NCBI RefSeq assembly: GCF_014779715.1
Contig: NZ_JACXYU010000019.1
Coordinates: forward strand, 1-64,000
DNA: 64,000 nt
Direction of reading: 5' to 3'
Source of the DNA: Streptomyces chumphonensis
GTDB taxonomy: Bacteria; Actinomycetota; Actinomycetes; Streptomycetales; Streptomycetaceae
Shown: one piece after another, positions 8,112 through 16,700 of the stretch
Layout: each line of letters starts with the position of its first letter
Position numbering within the stretch: the stretch's first letter is position 1
Notes under the pieces: model-generated
What the model was told of the DNA's origin: nothing
What the model saw: only the letters and a program-made list of their open reading frames with translations
Database searches by the model: none
Translations under genes and position numbers: made by a program

Positions 8112-10505
8112 CTACAGCGTCTCACTGAGGGAGTCGGCCAGCCGGCGGCGGGCGGCGCGGGCGGCGGGGAGCGCGGAGACCGCGACGGCGCCGAGGACGG
8201 CCGCCGCCGCGACCCCGGCGAGGACCGGGAAGGGGGGCGCCGCGGCGATGCCCGCGCCGATGCCGGAGGCGGCGCCCTGCGCGTCCACGAGCAGCCGTCC
8301 CGCCAGGACGCCGAGGGCGATGCCGACGACGGCGGCGGCCAGGGCCGTGAACCCGGTGGCCACGACGATGACACCGCTGATCTGCCGGGGCGTGAGCCCG
8401 ATGGCCTTGAGCGCGAGCAGGTCGCGGCCGCGGTCGCGGACGGTCGCCCCGATCGCCGTCAGCAGTTCGGTGAGGCCGATGAGGGCGAGCACGACGATGA
8501 CCCCGACGAACACGACCCGGGCGGGGGCGAGGCCGTCGGTGAAGGACGGCGTCTCGCTGATCTCCAGGGCGGGCCCGACCGCGGGGGCGAGGGCGTCGCG
8601 GACGGTCGCGGGGTCGGCGCTTTCGTCCAGCACGAGCCGGTAGAAGGCCGGGCGCAGGCCGGGGTCCCGTTCGTGCAGCGTGTCGAGCGGGGTGGAGACG
8701 ACGCGGCCGTTGCGGTCGGGCTCGATGCTGCGGCCCACGAGGTGGAGGATCTGCGGGCGGCCCTCGACCGTCATGCGCACCCAGTCGCCGACCTCGACGT
8801 CCAGCAGGTCGAGCAGGCCCTGCCCGGCGACGGCCTCGTCCGGGCCGGTGGGCGGGCGGCCCTCGGCGACGGTGAACGGGTAGGGGTGCTCCGCGGTGCC
8901 GAGACCGCGCAGGGTGATCGTGCCGGTCTGGCCGGGGACGAGCGCGGCGACCTCGGCGCCGGGGAGCGCGGCGGCCACGTCGGGGCGGGCGGTGAGGACG
9001 CGGCGGGCCTCGGCGTCGGTGATCGCGCCCGGGTCGGTCACCCGGGCGGTGAGGGCGGCGGGCATGCCGACCTCGGCCGGTTCGGTGCGGAAGCGGTCGA
9101 CCGTGGTCCAGGCGGTGAGGGCGACGGTGATCATGAACAGCGGCACGGCGAGCCGGGCGACCGAGGTGAGGGTGCGCAGGCGGCGCGGGGCCCCGGCGAA
9201 CGCCCCGCGCCAGCCGAGGACGAGCGCGGGCGGCAGGCGCAGGCCCAGGGCCCGGCGGGCGGGCGGGGAGAGCCGCCGTCCGGCGGGCAGCGCGGCGCGG
9301 GCGGCCGGGACGGGCGGCACCCGTCCGGCCCGCCAGGCGGCGAGCGAGGTGGCGGCGACGATGAACAGCACCGCGGCGGCGGGGATGGCGAGCAGCAGGG
9401 AGGTGTGGCCGGGCAGGTCGTCCCAGACGCCGGCGGCCTCGCCGATGCGGCCGGGGATGCGGTCGCCCAGCACGGCGATGGCGGCCGTCCCGGCGGTGAC
9501 GCCCACGACGGCGTAGGTGAGGTGCTGGAGGAGGAAGGTGCTGACGACCTGGGCCGGGGTGAAGCCGACGGCCTTGACGACGGCGATGTCGCGGAGCTGG
9601 CCCCGGACGCGCGTGTTGATGGCGCCGTAGGCGGCGAGCCCGGCGGCGAGGAGCGCGCCCAGGCCGAACGCGGCGAAGAGCAGGCCGAGCAGTCGGTCGC
9701 CGCCCTCGGCCTCGGCTCTGGCCTGCTGCCACTTGGTGACCTGGGCGACCCGGTCGGCGCCGAGCTCGGTGACGGCGCGCTGCACGAGGAAGTCGGTGTC
9801 GGCCGGGTCGGTCAGCCGCAGCCCGACGGTCTGTCCGACGCCGTCGGGCGCGGCGCCGGAGAAGGCCCCGGGGAGGACCCAGGCGGTGCCGGCGCGTTCG
9901 CCGGGGCGGTATCGGGGTTCGGCGGTCTCCACGACGCCGACGACGGTGAGCGGCTGCCGTCCCCGGTTCTCGTCGGGGACGGTGACGGTGTCTCCGGGTG
10001 CGGCGCCGAGGACGGTGGCGAGCGACTGCTCCAGGACGACGCCGGGGTGCGGGGAGTCCCCCGCGGTGCCGTCGCCGGGCTCGCGGTCCGGCTCCCCGGC
10101 GGCCCGCGGGGCGTCGTCGGCGGTCAGCCAGCGGCCGGTGACGAGCAGCGGGCGGGCGGTGCCGGGCAGCTCGGGGCCGGTGGCGCGCAGTTCGACGGCG
10201 GCCTCGGCGCCGGGGGACGAGGCGCTGGTGCGGGTGGTGCGGTAGGGGCCGGCGATGTCGGCGACGCCGTCCAGGCGGGCGAGCCCGGCCACGTCGGAGC
10301 GTTCCGTCCCGGCGCGGGTGTGGAGCCACACGTGGGCGCCCTCGGACTGGGTGAAGACGCGCTGCCAGGGGTTGGCCGCGTAGCTGAACAGGGCTCCGGC
10401 CAGGAGCAGGGAGGCGGTGATCCCGGCGGTGGCCAGCAGGATGAACAGCGCCTCCCCCCGGTGAGCCCGCAGATCGGCGTGTGCCCAGCGCAGTACGGCC
10501 CGCAC
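8112..10505 (-). CDS. FtsX/MacB-type ABC transporter permease
   Basis: This 797-aa membrane protein carries two FtsX domains in the double arrangement seen in actinobacterial antimicrobial-peptide and lipoprotein-type ABC permeases. A first transmembrane helix lies near residues 18-40, and a large extracellular MacB-like core follows. The first FtsX domain (ALLAAGLAAYGAINTRVRG) is at about 275-400, a second extracellular region follows, and the last FtsX domain (VFVGVIVVLALIGLTELL) is at about 665-790. The start is GTG 10505, 6 bp after the stop of the ATPase gene, so the two form an operon under the PadR regulator. Mechanotransmission export or resistance to cell-envelope agents is the likely role; the substrate is unknown. 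Confidence 0.9.
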   Translation of the reverse strand: MRAVLRWAHADLRAHRGEALFILLATAGITASLLLAGALFSYAANPWQRVFTQSEGAHVWLHTRAGTERSDVAGLARLDGVADIAGPYRTTRTSASSPGAEAAVELRATGPELPGTARPLLVTGRWLTADDAPRAAGEPDREPGDGTAGDSPHPGVVLEQSLATVLGAAPGDTVTVPDENRGRQPLTVVGVVETAEPRYRPGERAGTAWVLPGAFSGAAPDGVGQTVGLRLTDPADTDFLVQRAVTELGADRVAQVTKWQQARAEAEGGDRLLGLLFAAFGLGALLAAGLAAYGAINTRVRGQLRDIAVVKAVGFTPAQVVSTFLLQHLTYAVVGVTAGTAAIAVLGDRIPGRIGEAAGVWDDLPGHTSLLLAIPAAAVLFIVAATSLAAWRAGRVPPVPAARAALPAGRRLSPPARRALGLRLPPALVLGWRGAFAGAPRRLRTLTSVARLAVPLFMITVALTAWTTVDRFRTEPAEVGMPAALTARVTDPGAITDAEARRVLTARPDVAAALPGAEVAALVPGQTGTITLRGLGTAEHPYPFTVAEGRPPTGPDEAVAGQGLLDLLDVEVGDWVRMTVEGRPQILHLVGRSIEPDRNGRVVSTPLDTLHERDPGLRPAFYRLVLDESADPATVRDALAPAVGPALEISETPSFTDGLAPARVVFVGVIVVLALIGLTELLTAIGATVRDRGRDLLALKAIGLTPRQISGVIVVATGFTALAAAVVGIALGVLAGRLLVDAQGAASGIGAGIAAAPPFPVLAGVAAAAVLGAVAVSALPAARAARRRLADSLSETL

Positions 10506-10511
10506 GGCGGC

Positions 10512-11318
10512 TCAGTCCTTCAGTTCCAGCGTGCCCGCGACGCCGCCCGGACGGGGCCGCCGCGGCCCGGCGCCGAGGACGGCGTCGTCGGCTATGCGCC
10601 CGTCGAAGAAGCTGATGACCCGGTCGGCCGCGCTGGCGACCCGGGCGTCGTGCGTGACGAGGACGATCGTCTGGCCGCGCTGGTGGAAGCGGGACAGCAG
10701 GCGCAGCACCTCGCGGGTGCCCCGGCTGTCGAGGCTGCCGGCGGGTTCGTCGGCCAGGAGCAGCGCCGGATGGTTGACCAGGGCGCGGGCGAGGGCGACG
10801 CGCTGCTGTTCGCCGCCGGAGAGTTCGCCGGGCATGGAGCGCTCCTTGCCGGCGAGCCCCAGCTCCTCCAGCAGCTCCTCGCGGGCGGCGCGGGCGGCTT
10901 TCGGGCCGGTGCCGGCGAGGAGGGCGGGCAGTTCGACGTTGTCGGCGACGGTGAGGTTGGAGATGAGGTTGAAGAACTGGAAGACGACGCCGATGCTGCG
11001 GCGGCGCAGGACCGCCCAGCGGGCCTCGTCGTAGCCGTCGACGCGGCGGCCGTCGATCCACAGGCTGCCCGCGTCGGGGCGCTGGAGGCCGCCGACGAGG
11101 TGCAGGAGCGTGGACTTGCCCGCGCCGGACGGGCCGGTGACGGCGACGAACTCGCCGCGTCCCACGCTGAGGTCGACGCCGCGCACCGCGTGCACGGGCG
11201 TGCTCTCGCCGTGGTGGGTCTTGCTGAGGCCCTCGGCGCGCACGATCGGCTCCGTAACGGGCTCGGCGGGCTCGGCGGGCTCGGGCGGTGTGTCGGGTGC
11301 CGGGCGGGACCTTCTCAT
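10512..11318 (-). CDS. ABC transporter ATP-binding protein (MacB/LolD type)
   Basis: This 268-aa ATPase of the LolD/MacB group has Walker A GPSGAGKST near residue 70, the signature LSGGEQQRV, and Walker B LLLADEPAGSLD, whose ADEPxGxLD wording is typical of the group. The first 30 residues are a proline/glutamate-rich tail (repeated EPAEPAE) before the domain begins at IVRAEGLSKTHHG. It partners the FtsX-type permease downstream. Its start ATG 11318 overlaps the padR stop by 4 bp (ATGA), so regulator, ATPase and permease form a translationally coupled operon. Confidence 0.92.
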   Translation of the reverse strand: MRRSRPAPDTPPEPAEPAEPVTEPIVRAEGLSKTHHGESTPVHAVRGVDLSVGRGEFVAVTGPSGAGKSTLLHLVGGLQRPDAGSLWIDGRRVDGYDEARWAVLRRRSIGVVFQFFNLISNLTVADNVELPALLAGTGPKAARAAREELLEELGLAGKERSMPGELSGGEQQRVALARALVNHPALLLADEPAGSLDSRGTREVLRLLSRFHQRGQTIVLVTHDARVASAADRVISFFDGRIADDAVLGAGPRRPRPGGVAGTLELKD

Positions 11319-11821
11319 TCCAGCTCCTCCTGGCAGCGCTCCAGCCAGTCGAGGTCGGCCTGCAGGTGCAGCATGGCGCCCTCGATGAGCAGCTGGGCGA
11401 CGCGGTTGTCGCGTTCCTCGGTCGCCGCGAGTTTGGACAGGTCGCGCATGGTGTTGAGGTACTGGCGCCGCTGCTTGTTGATCAGCGTGATCGGGTCGGC
11501 CGTGCCGGAGTGCGGGGCGAGTGCGAGCTTCATGAAGAACTCGTCCCGCACCCGCGGCTCGGCGGTCGTCTCCTCGTACCAGGCTTCCACGGCCTCGACT
11601 CCGGCGTCGGTGAGCCGGTAGGTCCGCTTGTTCGGCCGGTTGCTCTGCTCGACGTCCTCGCCCTCGATGAGTCCGGCCTTCTCCAGTCTGCCCAGGGTGA
11701 CGTAGATCTGGCCGATGTTGGGCTGCGGGTACGCGGCGCCGAGCAGGGCTTCGAGGGCCTGCTTGAGCTCGTAGCCGTGGGCCGGTCCCCGGGCGAGGAG
11801 GGCCAGGAGCGGGAGACGCAA
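11315..11821 (-). CDS. PadR-family transcriptional regulator
   Basis: This 168-aa PadR regulator has an N-terminal winged helix with the family signature GPAHGYELKQAL, followed by the PNIGQIYVTLGRLEKAGLI recognition region. A C-terminal Vir_act_alpha-type helical dimerisation arm follows (from about residue 95). I chose TTG 11821 because it has a good ribosome site (GGAGGAG, 8 bp upstream) and the PadR fold starts there at LRLPLLALLARG. The frame stays open to 11890, but those 23 residues look non-homologous. It heads the ABC operon and probably represses it until an inducing compound binds. The promoter lies in 11822-11997, shared divergently with the lipoprotein gene. Confidence 0.88.
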   Translation of the reverse strand: MRLPLLALLARGPAHGYELKQALEALLGAAYPQPNIGQIYVTLGRLEKAGLIEGEDVEQSNRPNKRTYRLTDAGVEAVEAWYEETTAEPRVRDEFFMKLALAPHSGTADPITLINKQRRQYLNTMRDLSKLAATEERDNRVAQLLIEGAMLHLQADLDWLERCQEELE

Positions 11822-11997
11822 CGGCGGTCTCCTCCTCCCCGGCCGGTCGTTCGTCGTGCGCGTTCGTCGCTGTGCGTGCGCCGCGGGCACCCGCGCCCGT
11901 GCTCACGCACGCCTAGTATCGCGCATGGCCAACGGGTATATATGGGTGGGAAAGGCCGTGCGAAGGAGCCGGTGGGACCGGTGGCCCGGGAGGACCG

Positions 11998-13266
11998 ATG
12001 CGGTGGAAGCGGGCCGCGGGCAGGGGTCTCCTGGCGGGCGCCGTGCTGGTGGGAGCCTACGCCGGGTGCGGCGCTCCGTCCCCGGGCGGGGGCGACGAGC
12101 GCGGCCCCATGACGCTGGTGACGGCCGGTGACCTCACCGACTACCTCGGCCCCCTTCTCGACGGGTGGAACCGCACGCACCCCGGGGAGGAGGTCACCCT
12201 CGTCGAGCTGCCCGACTCGGCGGACGAGACGCGGGCCCAGATGATCACCGAGCTGCGTTCGGGGAGCGACCGCTTCGACGTGCTCAACATCGACGTGGCC
12301 TGGACCTCGGAGTTCGCGGCGGCCGGCTGGATCACGCCGCTGAACCGCGACGCCTTCCCGCTCAAGTCCTTCCTGCCGCCGGTCGTGGACACCGCGACGT
12401 TCGGCGGCGAGCTGTACGCCGTCCCCTACGTGACGAACGCGGGGCTGCTGTACTACCGCGAGGACGTCCTGGAACGCGAGGGCGAGAAGCCGCCGCGCAC
12501 CTGGGCGGAGCTGGAGCGGCAGGCGCGGACGATCGCCCCGGAGTACGGGCTGGACGGGTACGCCGGGCAGTTCCTGCCGTACGAGGGGCTGACGGCGAAC
12601 GCGGTGGAGGTGGTCCGCTCGGCGGGCGGCTCGTTCCTGGACGACGAGGGCACGCGGGTGACCGTCGACTCGGCCGCCGCCGTGGAGGGGCTGGCCTTCC
12701 TGGCGGACGGTGTGCGGGACGGCTGGATCCCCCGGGAGGCCCTGGGCTACAAGGAGGAGGAGTCCCGGCTGGCGTTCCAGAACGGCGAGCTGCTCTTCCT
12801 GCGCAACTGGCCGTACGTGCACGGGCCGGCCGGGGCGCCGGGCTCGGAGGTGGCGGGGAAGTTCGGCACCGTGCCGCTGCCGGGGCCGGACGGGCCGGGC
12901 ACGAGCGTCCTGGGCGGTTCCAATCTCGCCGTCTCCAGCCACTCCCGCCATCCGGACTCGGCGGCGGACCTGATCCGCTACCTGACGAGCGAGCCGGTGC
13001 AGCGCCGGGTGCTGACGGACGGGTCGCTGCCGCCGGTGCGCGCCGACCTGTACGCGGACCCGGAGCTGGTGCGCGAGCACCCGTACCTGCCGACGCTGCG
13101 CGAGAGCGTGCTCGCCGCCGAACCCCGGCCGAAGAGCGCCCGGTACGACCAGGTCAGCCTGGCCGTGCAGGCCGTCGTGCACGACGCGCTGGCGCTGCGG
13201 CAGTCGCCGCAGGACGCCGTCGCCCGGCTGGGCCGGGAGCTGGCCCGGATCGCCGACCGGGGCTGA
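11998..13266 (+). CDS. Extracellular sugar-binding lipoprotein (SBP family)
   Basis: This 422-aa ABC binding protein is of the carbohydrate family (SBP_bac_8/MalE-like). The signal peptide ends in a lipobox with Cys24 (GAYAGCGA), and the two-lobed domain starts near residue 38 (MTLVTAGDLTDYLGPLLDGW). Segments such as VPYVTNAGLLYYRED and LGGSNLAVSSHS resemble trehalose/maltose-binding proteins. The ATG at 11998 follows GGGAGG. No permease genes follow directly. It may serve the alpha-glucoside permeases further on, or another system. It is divergent from padR. Confidence 0.82.
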   Translation: MRWKRAAGRGLLAGAVLVGAYAGCGAPSPGGGDERGPMTLVTAGDLTDYLGPLLDGWNRTHPGEEVTLVELPDSADETRAQMITELRSGSDRFDVLNIDVAWTSEFAAAGWITPLNRDAFPLKSFLPPVVDTATFGGELYAVPYVTNAGLLYYREDVLEREGEKPPRTWAELERQARTIAPEYGLDGYAGQFLPYEGLTANAVEVVRSAGGSFLDDEGTRVTVDSAAAVEGLAFLADGVRDGWIPREALGYKEEESRLAFQNGELLFLRNWPYVHGPAGAPGSEVAGKFGTVPLPGPDGPGTSVLGGSNLAVSSHSRHPDSAADLIRYLTSEPVQRRVLTDGSLPPVRADLYADPELVREHPYLPTLRESVLAAEPRPKSARYDQVSLAVQAVVHDALALRQSPQDAVARLGRELARIADRG

Positions 13267-13460
13267 GCGGACCCCCGTCCGCCGGGGCAACGCCCCCGCC
13301 GCGGCCCCCGTCGGGGTCGGACGGTCAACCCTCGCGTTAGTTACACGTTAGGCATGTCTGGGTCTCAGGCAGGCCACGTTCCCCGTCACCAGGCGGACTT
13401 TCTGGCGATACCTGCGGGTAGGGCGTTGACACGCCCCTTCGACAGCGCTACATAACATAT
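13267..13460 (+). promoter_or_regulatory. Promoter region of the alpha-glucoside operon
   Basis: A vegetative-type promoter is visible: TTGACA at 13426-13431, a 17-bp spacer, and TACATA at 13449-13454. The predicted transcription start falls near 13461, which is itself an ATG, so a leaderless transcript is possible. GC-rich inverted segments between 13268 and 13320 may terminate the preceding lipoprotein gene. The AT-rich palindromic stretch CATATATG at 13456-13463 is a plausible operator, but I see no MalR-type LacI operator and no LacI gene in the window. Confidence 0.6.
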
Positions 13461-13535
13461 ATGCATAACAGAGGGGAGCAATCGAGAACGGGCGCCGACG
13501 GACCGCGCAGCGCACACGTCGAGGTCAGCGGGGAC

Positions 13536-15287
13536 ATGCTCACAGCAACGGCCGGAGACGGCCCTCTCCTCCATCCGGGTCAGCGGCGTCACTGGTGGCG
13601 TGACGCCGTGATCTACCAGGTCTACGTCCGGAGCTTCCTGGACAGCACCGGCGACGGCATCGGGGATCTCGCGGGCGTCCGCTCCGGGCTCCCCTACCTC
13701 AAGAAGCTCGGGGTCGACGGCATCTGGCTCAGCCCCTTCTACCCCTCGCCCCAGCACGACCACGGCTACGACGTCACCGACCACTGCGACGTCGACCCGG
13801 TCTACGGGGACCTCGGCGAGTTCGACCGGCTGGTGACCGACGCCCGGCGGCTCGGCATCCGCGTCCTGCTCGACATCGTTCCGAACCACTGCTCCGTCGA
13901 GCACCCGCACTTCCGTGCGGCGCTGGCCGCCGGGCCCTACAGCGCGGCCCGTGCCCGGTTCCACTTCGCTGACGGCCGGGGGCCGGGCGGCGACGAGCCG
14001 CCCAACAACTGGCGGGCCATGTTCGGCGGCCCGGCCTGGAGCCGCGTCACCGAGCCGGACGGCAGCCCCGGCCAGTGGTACCTGCACCTCTTCACCCCCG
14101 AGCAGCCCGACTGGAACTGGCGCAACCCCGACGTCGGCAACGACTTCGACGCGGTGCTGCGGTTCTGGCTCGACCGGGGCGTCGACGGGTTCCGCATCGA
14201 CGTCGCCGCCGGGCTCTACAAGCACCCCGCCCTGCCGGACTCCCCCGACCCGGCGGCCGACGAGCGCGCCCGCGACTCGGTCAACCCCCTGGCGTGGAAC
14301 CAGGAGGAGGTGCACCAGGTGTGGCGCGAGTGGCGCGCGGTGTGCGACGAGTACACCGCCCGCGACGGCCGCGAGCGGCTGCTGGTCGGGGAGGTCTCGG
14401 TGCCCACCGCCCGGGAGCACGCGCGCTACGTGCGGCCCGACGAGCTGCACCAGGCGTTCTTCTTCGACCTGCTGAGCGCGCCCTGGGACGCCGGGGCCTT
14501 CCGCGCCACGATCGGCGAGGCCATGCGGGACATCGCCGGCACCGGCTCGACCGTCACCTGGGTGCTCAACAACCACGACCAGGTGCGCACCGTGACCCGG
14601 TACGCGGGCTGCGGCGGCACGGCGGACACGGGTCGGGACACGGCGGACCTCGGTACGGCCCGGGCCCGCGCCGCCGCGCTGCTCATGCTCGCGCTGCCGG
14701 GGGCCGCCTACGTCTACCAGGGCGAGGAGCTGGGTCTGCCCGAGGTCGTGGACCTGCCCGACGACGTCCTCACCGACCCCATCTACCGCCGCACCGGCAG
14801 CCGCGCCCGGGTCCGCGACGGCTGCCGGGTGCCGCTGCCGTGGAGCGGGCAGGCGTCCCCCTTCGGCTTCACCCCCGGCGCTCCCGGGCAGGAGGCCGCC
14901 CGCCCGTGGCTGCCGCAGCCCGCCTACTTCGCCGAGCACGCCACCGACCGCGCCCTGGCCGACACCCGCTCCTCGTGGCACCTCTACCGCGACGGCCTCC
15001 AGCTGCGGCGCAGTCTGCCGCAACTGGGCGAGGGGACGCTGCGCTGGCTGGAGACGCCGCCGGACGTGCTGGCCTTCGTCCGCGGCGACGGGCTCGTGTG
15101 CGCCGTCAACTTCGGCACCGAGCCGGCCGTGTCGCCCGTCGCCGGCCTCCCCCTGCTGGCCAGCGGCGCCTGCCCGGACGGCGTCCTGCCGGGCTCGACC
15201 GCGGCCTGGTACATGAGCGATCCGCCCGCCGAGGCCCCGGCCGGCCCCCCGGCCGGGACGGCGGTCGACATCCCCGAACCCCGTTGA
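13536..15287 (+). CDS. Glycoside hydrolase family 13 (alpha-glucosidase/oligo-1,6-glucosidase type)
   Basis: This cytoplasmic GH13 enzyme of about 583 aa hydrolyses short alpha-glucosides. The four conserved regions are present in order: DIVPNH, GFRIDVAA with the nucleophile Asp, LLVGEVS with the acid/base Glu, and NNHDQ with the stabilising Asp. The opening WWRDAVIYQVYVRSF is the classic start of oligo-1,6-glucosidases and AglA-type enzymes. I place the start at ATG 13536. The same frame opens at ATG 13461, where a leaderless start is possible, but the extra 25 codons include AGA twice and look poorly coding. It lies directly upstream of a binding protein and two permeases, so imported disaccharides are probably its substrate. 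Confidence 0.9.
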   Translation: MLTATAGDGPLLHPGQRRHWWRDAVIYQVYVRSFLDSTGDGIGDLAGVRSGLPYLKKLGVDGIWLSPFYPSPQHDHGYDVTDHCDVDPVYGDLGEFDRLVTDARRLGIRVLLDIVPNHCSVEHPHFRAALAAGPYSAARARFHFADGRGPGGDEPPNNWRAMFGGPAWSRVTEPDGSPGQWYLHLFTPEQPDWNWRNPDVGNDFDAVLRFWLDRGVDGFRIDVAAGLYKHPALPDSPDPAADERARDSVNPLAWNQEEVHQVWREWRAVCDEYTARDGRERLLVGEVSVPTAREHARYVRPDELHQAFFFDLLSAPWDAGAFRATIGEAMRDIAGTGSTVTWVLNNHDQVRTVTRYAGCGGTADTGRDTADLGTARARAAALLMLALPGAAYVYQGEELGLPEVVDLPDDVLTDPIYRRTGSRARVRDGCRVPLPWSGQASPFGFTPGAPGQEAARPWLPQPAYFAEHATDRALADTRSSWHLYRDGLQLRRSLPQLGEGTLRWLETPPDVLAFVRGDGLVCAVNFGTEPAVSPVAGLPLLASGACPDGVLPGSTAAWYMSDPPAEAPAGPPAGTAVDIPEPR

Positions 15288-15319
15288 ACCCCGCTGAACC
15301 CCCCGAAGGGACATCAGAG

Positions 15320-16687
15320 ATGAGACGCACCACGAACCGCTCCGCCCACCGCGCCGGACGGGCCGGTCGGGTCCGCCGTACCGCGACCGCCTCCGGCGCC
15401 GCCCTCGCCCTCGCCCTCACCGCCGCCGCGTGCGGCGACGGCGACACGACGGGACCGGCGTCGGAGGGCGAGTTCAGCGGCCAGACGGTCACCGTGGCCG
15501 GGGTGTGGACCGGTACCGAGCAGGAGAACTTCCAGAAGGTGCTGGACGCCTTCTCCGAGAAGACCGGCGCCAAGACCGACTTCCTGTCCACCGGTGACAA
15601 CGTCTCCACGGTCATCGGCAGCAAGATCCAGGGCGGTGACGCGCCCGAGGTCGTCATGGTGCCGCAGGTCGGCGTGCTCAACCAGTTCGCCGACAACGGC
15701 TGGCTGACGCCGCTGTCCTCGGACGTCGAGCAGGACGCCTCGCAGAACTTCGCCAACGTCTGGAAGGACTACGGCACGGTCGACGGGGAGTACTACGGCC
15801 TGTACTTCAAGGCCGCGCACAAGTCGCTCGTCTGGTACAGCCCCGACGCCTTCGCCCAGGCGGGCGTCGAGGCGCCGGACTCCTACGCGGCCATGATGGA
15901 GACGGCCGGGACCATATCCGACTCCGGACTGCCCGCCTTCTCGGTGGCCGGGCAGGACGGATGGACCCTCACCGACTGGTTCGAGAACGTCTACCTGTCC
16001 CAGGCGGGCCCGGAGAAGTACGACGAGCTCGCCGAGCACAACCTGCCGTGGACGGACCGGAGCGTCGTCGACGCGCTGACCACCCTCGGCGAGCTGTTCG
16101 CCGAGGACGACCTGCTCGCCGACGGGGCGGCGGGCGCGCTGCGCACCGACTTCCCCACCTCCGTCCAGAAGGTGTTCGGCCCCGAGCCGCAGGCCGGCAT
16201 GGTCTACGAGGGCGACTTCGTGGGCGCGCTCGTGACCAACGACTTCGGCCGCACGCTCGGCGAGGACGCGGACTTCTTCCCCTTCCCGGCCGTCGACGGC
16301 GGCGAGGCGCCCGTCGTCAGCGGTGGTGACGCGGCCGTGGTGCTCAAGGACGGCAAGAACCAGGAGGCCGCCATGGCCCTCATGAAGTTCCTGGCCTCCC
16401 CGGAGGCGGCGGCCGTCTGGGCCGAGGCGGGCGGCTACCTCTCCCCGAACAAGGAGCTGGACCTCTCCTCCTACGGGGACGACCTGACGCGGCAGACCGC
16501 CGAGTCCCTGGTGGAGGCCGGGGACACCGTCCGGTTCGACATGTCCGACCAGGCGCCCGCGGCGTTCGGCGGCACGGCCGGCAAGGGCGAGTGGAAGATC
16601 CTCCAGGACTTCCTGCGCGACCCCTCCGACCCCGAGGCCACGGCTGCCGAGCTGGAGAAGGCCGCAGCCGCCGCCTTCAAGGGCTGA
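15320..16687 (+). CDS. Alpha-glucoside ABC transporter substrate-binding lipoprotein
   Basis: This 455-aa lipoprotein of the carbohydrate SBP family resembles AglE. A long basic signal peptide ends at a lipobox with Cys38 (LTAAACGDG), and the binding domain begins near GQTVTVAGVWTGTEQENFQ. It is 32 bp downstream of the GH13 gene and 13 bp upstream of the first permease gene, with GAAGGG about 10 bp before the ATG. It delivers sugar to the two permeases that follow. No ATPase gene is present. Streptomyces sugar systems commonly share the multi-sugar ATPase MsiK encoded elsewhere, which I infer here. Confidence 0.9.
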   Translation: MRRTTNRSAHRAGRAGRVRRTATASGAALALALTAAACGDGDTTGPASEGEFSGQTVTVAGVWTGTEQENFQKVLDAFSEKTGAKTDFLSTGDNVSTVIGSKIQGGDAPEVVMVPQVGVLNQFADNGWLTPLSSDVEQDASQNFANVWKDYGTVDGEYYGLYFKAAHKSLVWYSPDAFAQAGVEAPDSYAAMMETAGTISDSGLPAFSVAGQDGWTLTDWFENVYLSQAGPEKYDELAEHNLPWTDRSVVDALTTLGELFAEDDLLADGAAGALRTDFPTSVQKVFGPEPQAGMVYEGDFVGALVTNDFGRTLGEDADFFPFPAVDGGEAPVVSGGDAAVVLKDGKNQEAAMALMKFLASPEAAAVWAEAGGYLSPNKELDLSSYGDDLTRQTAESLVEAGDTVRFDMSDQAPAAFGGTAGKGEWKILQDFLRDPSDPEATAAELEKAAAAAFKG

Positions 16688-16700
16688 GGACCCGCGCGAC

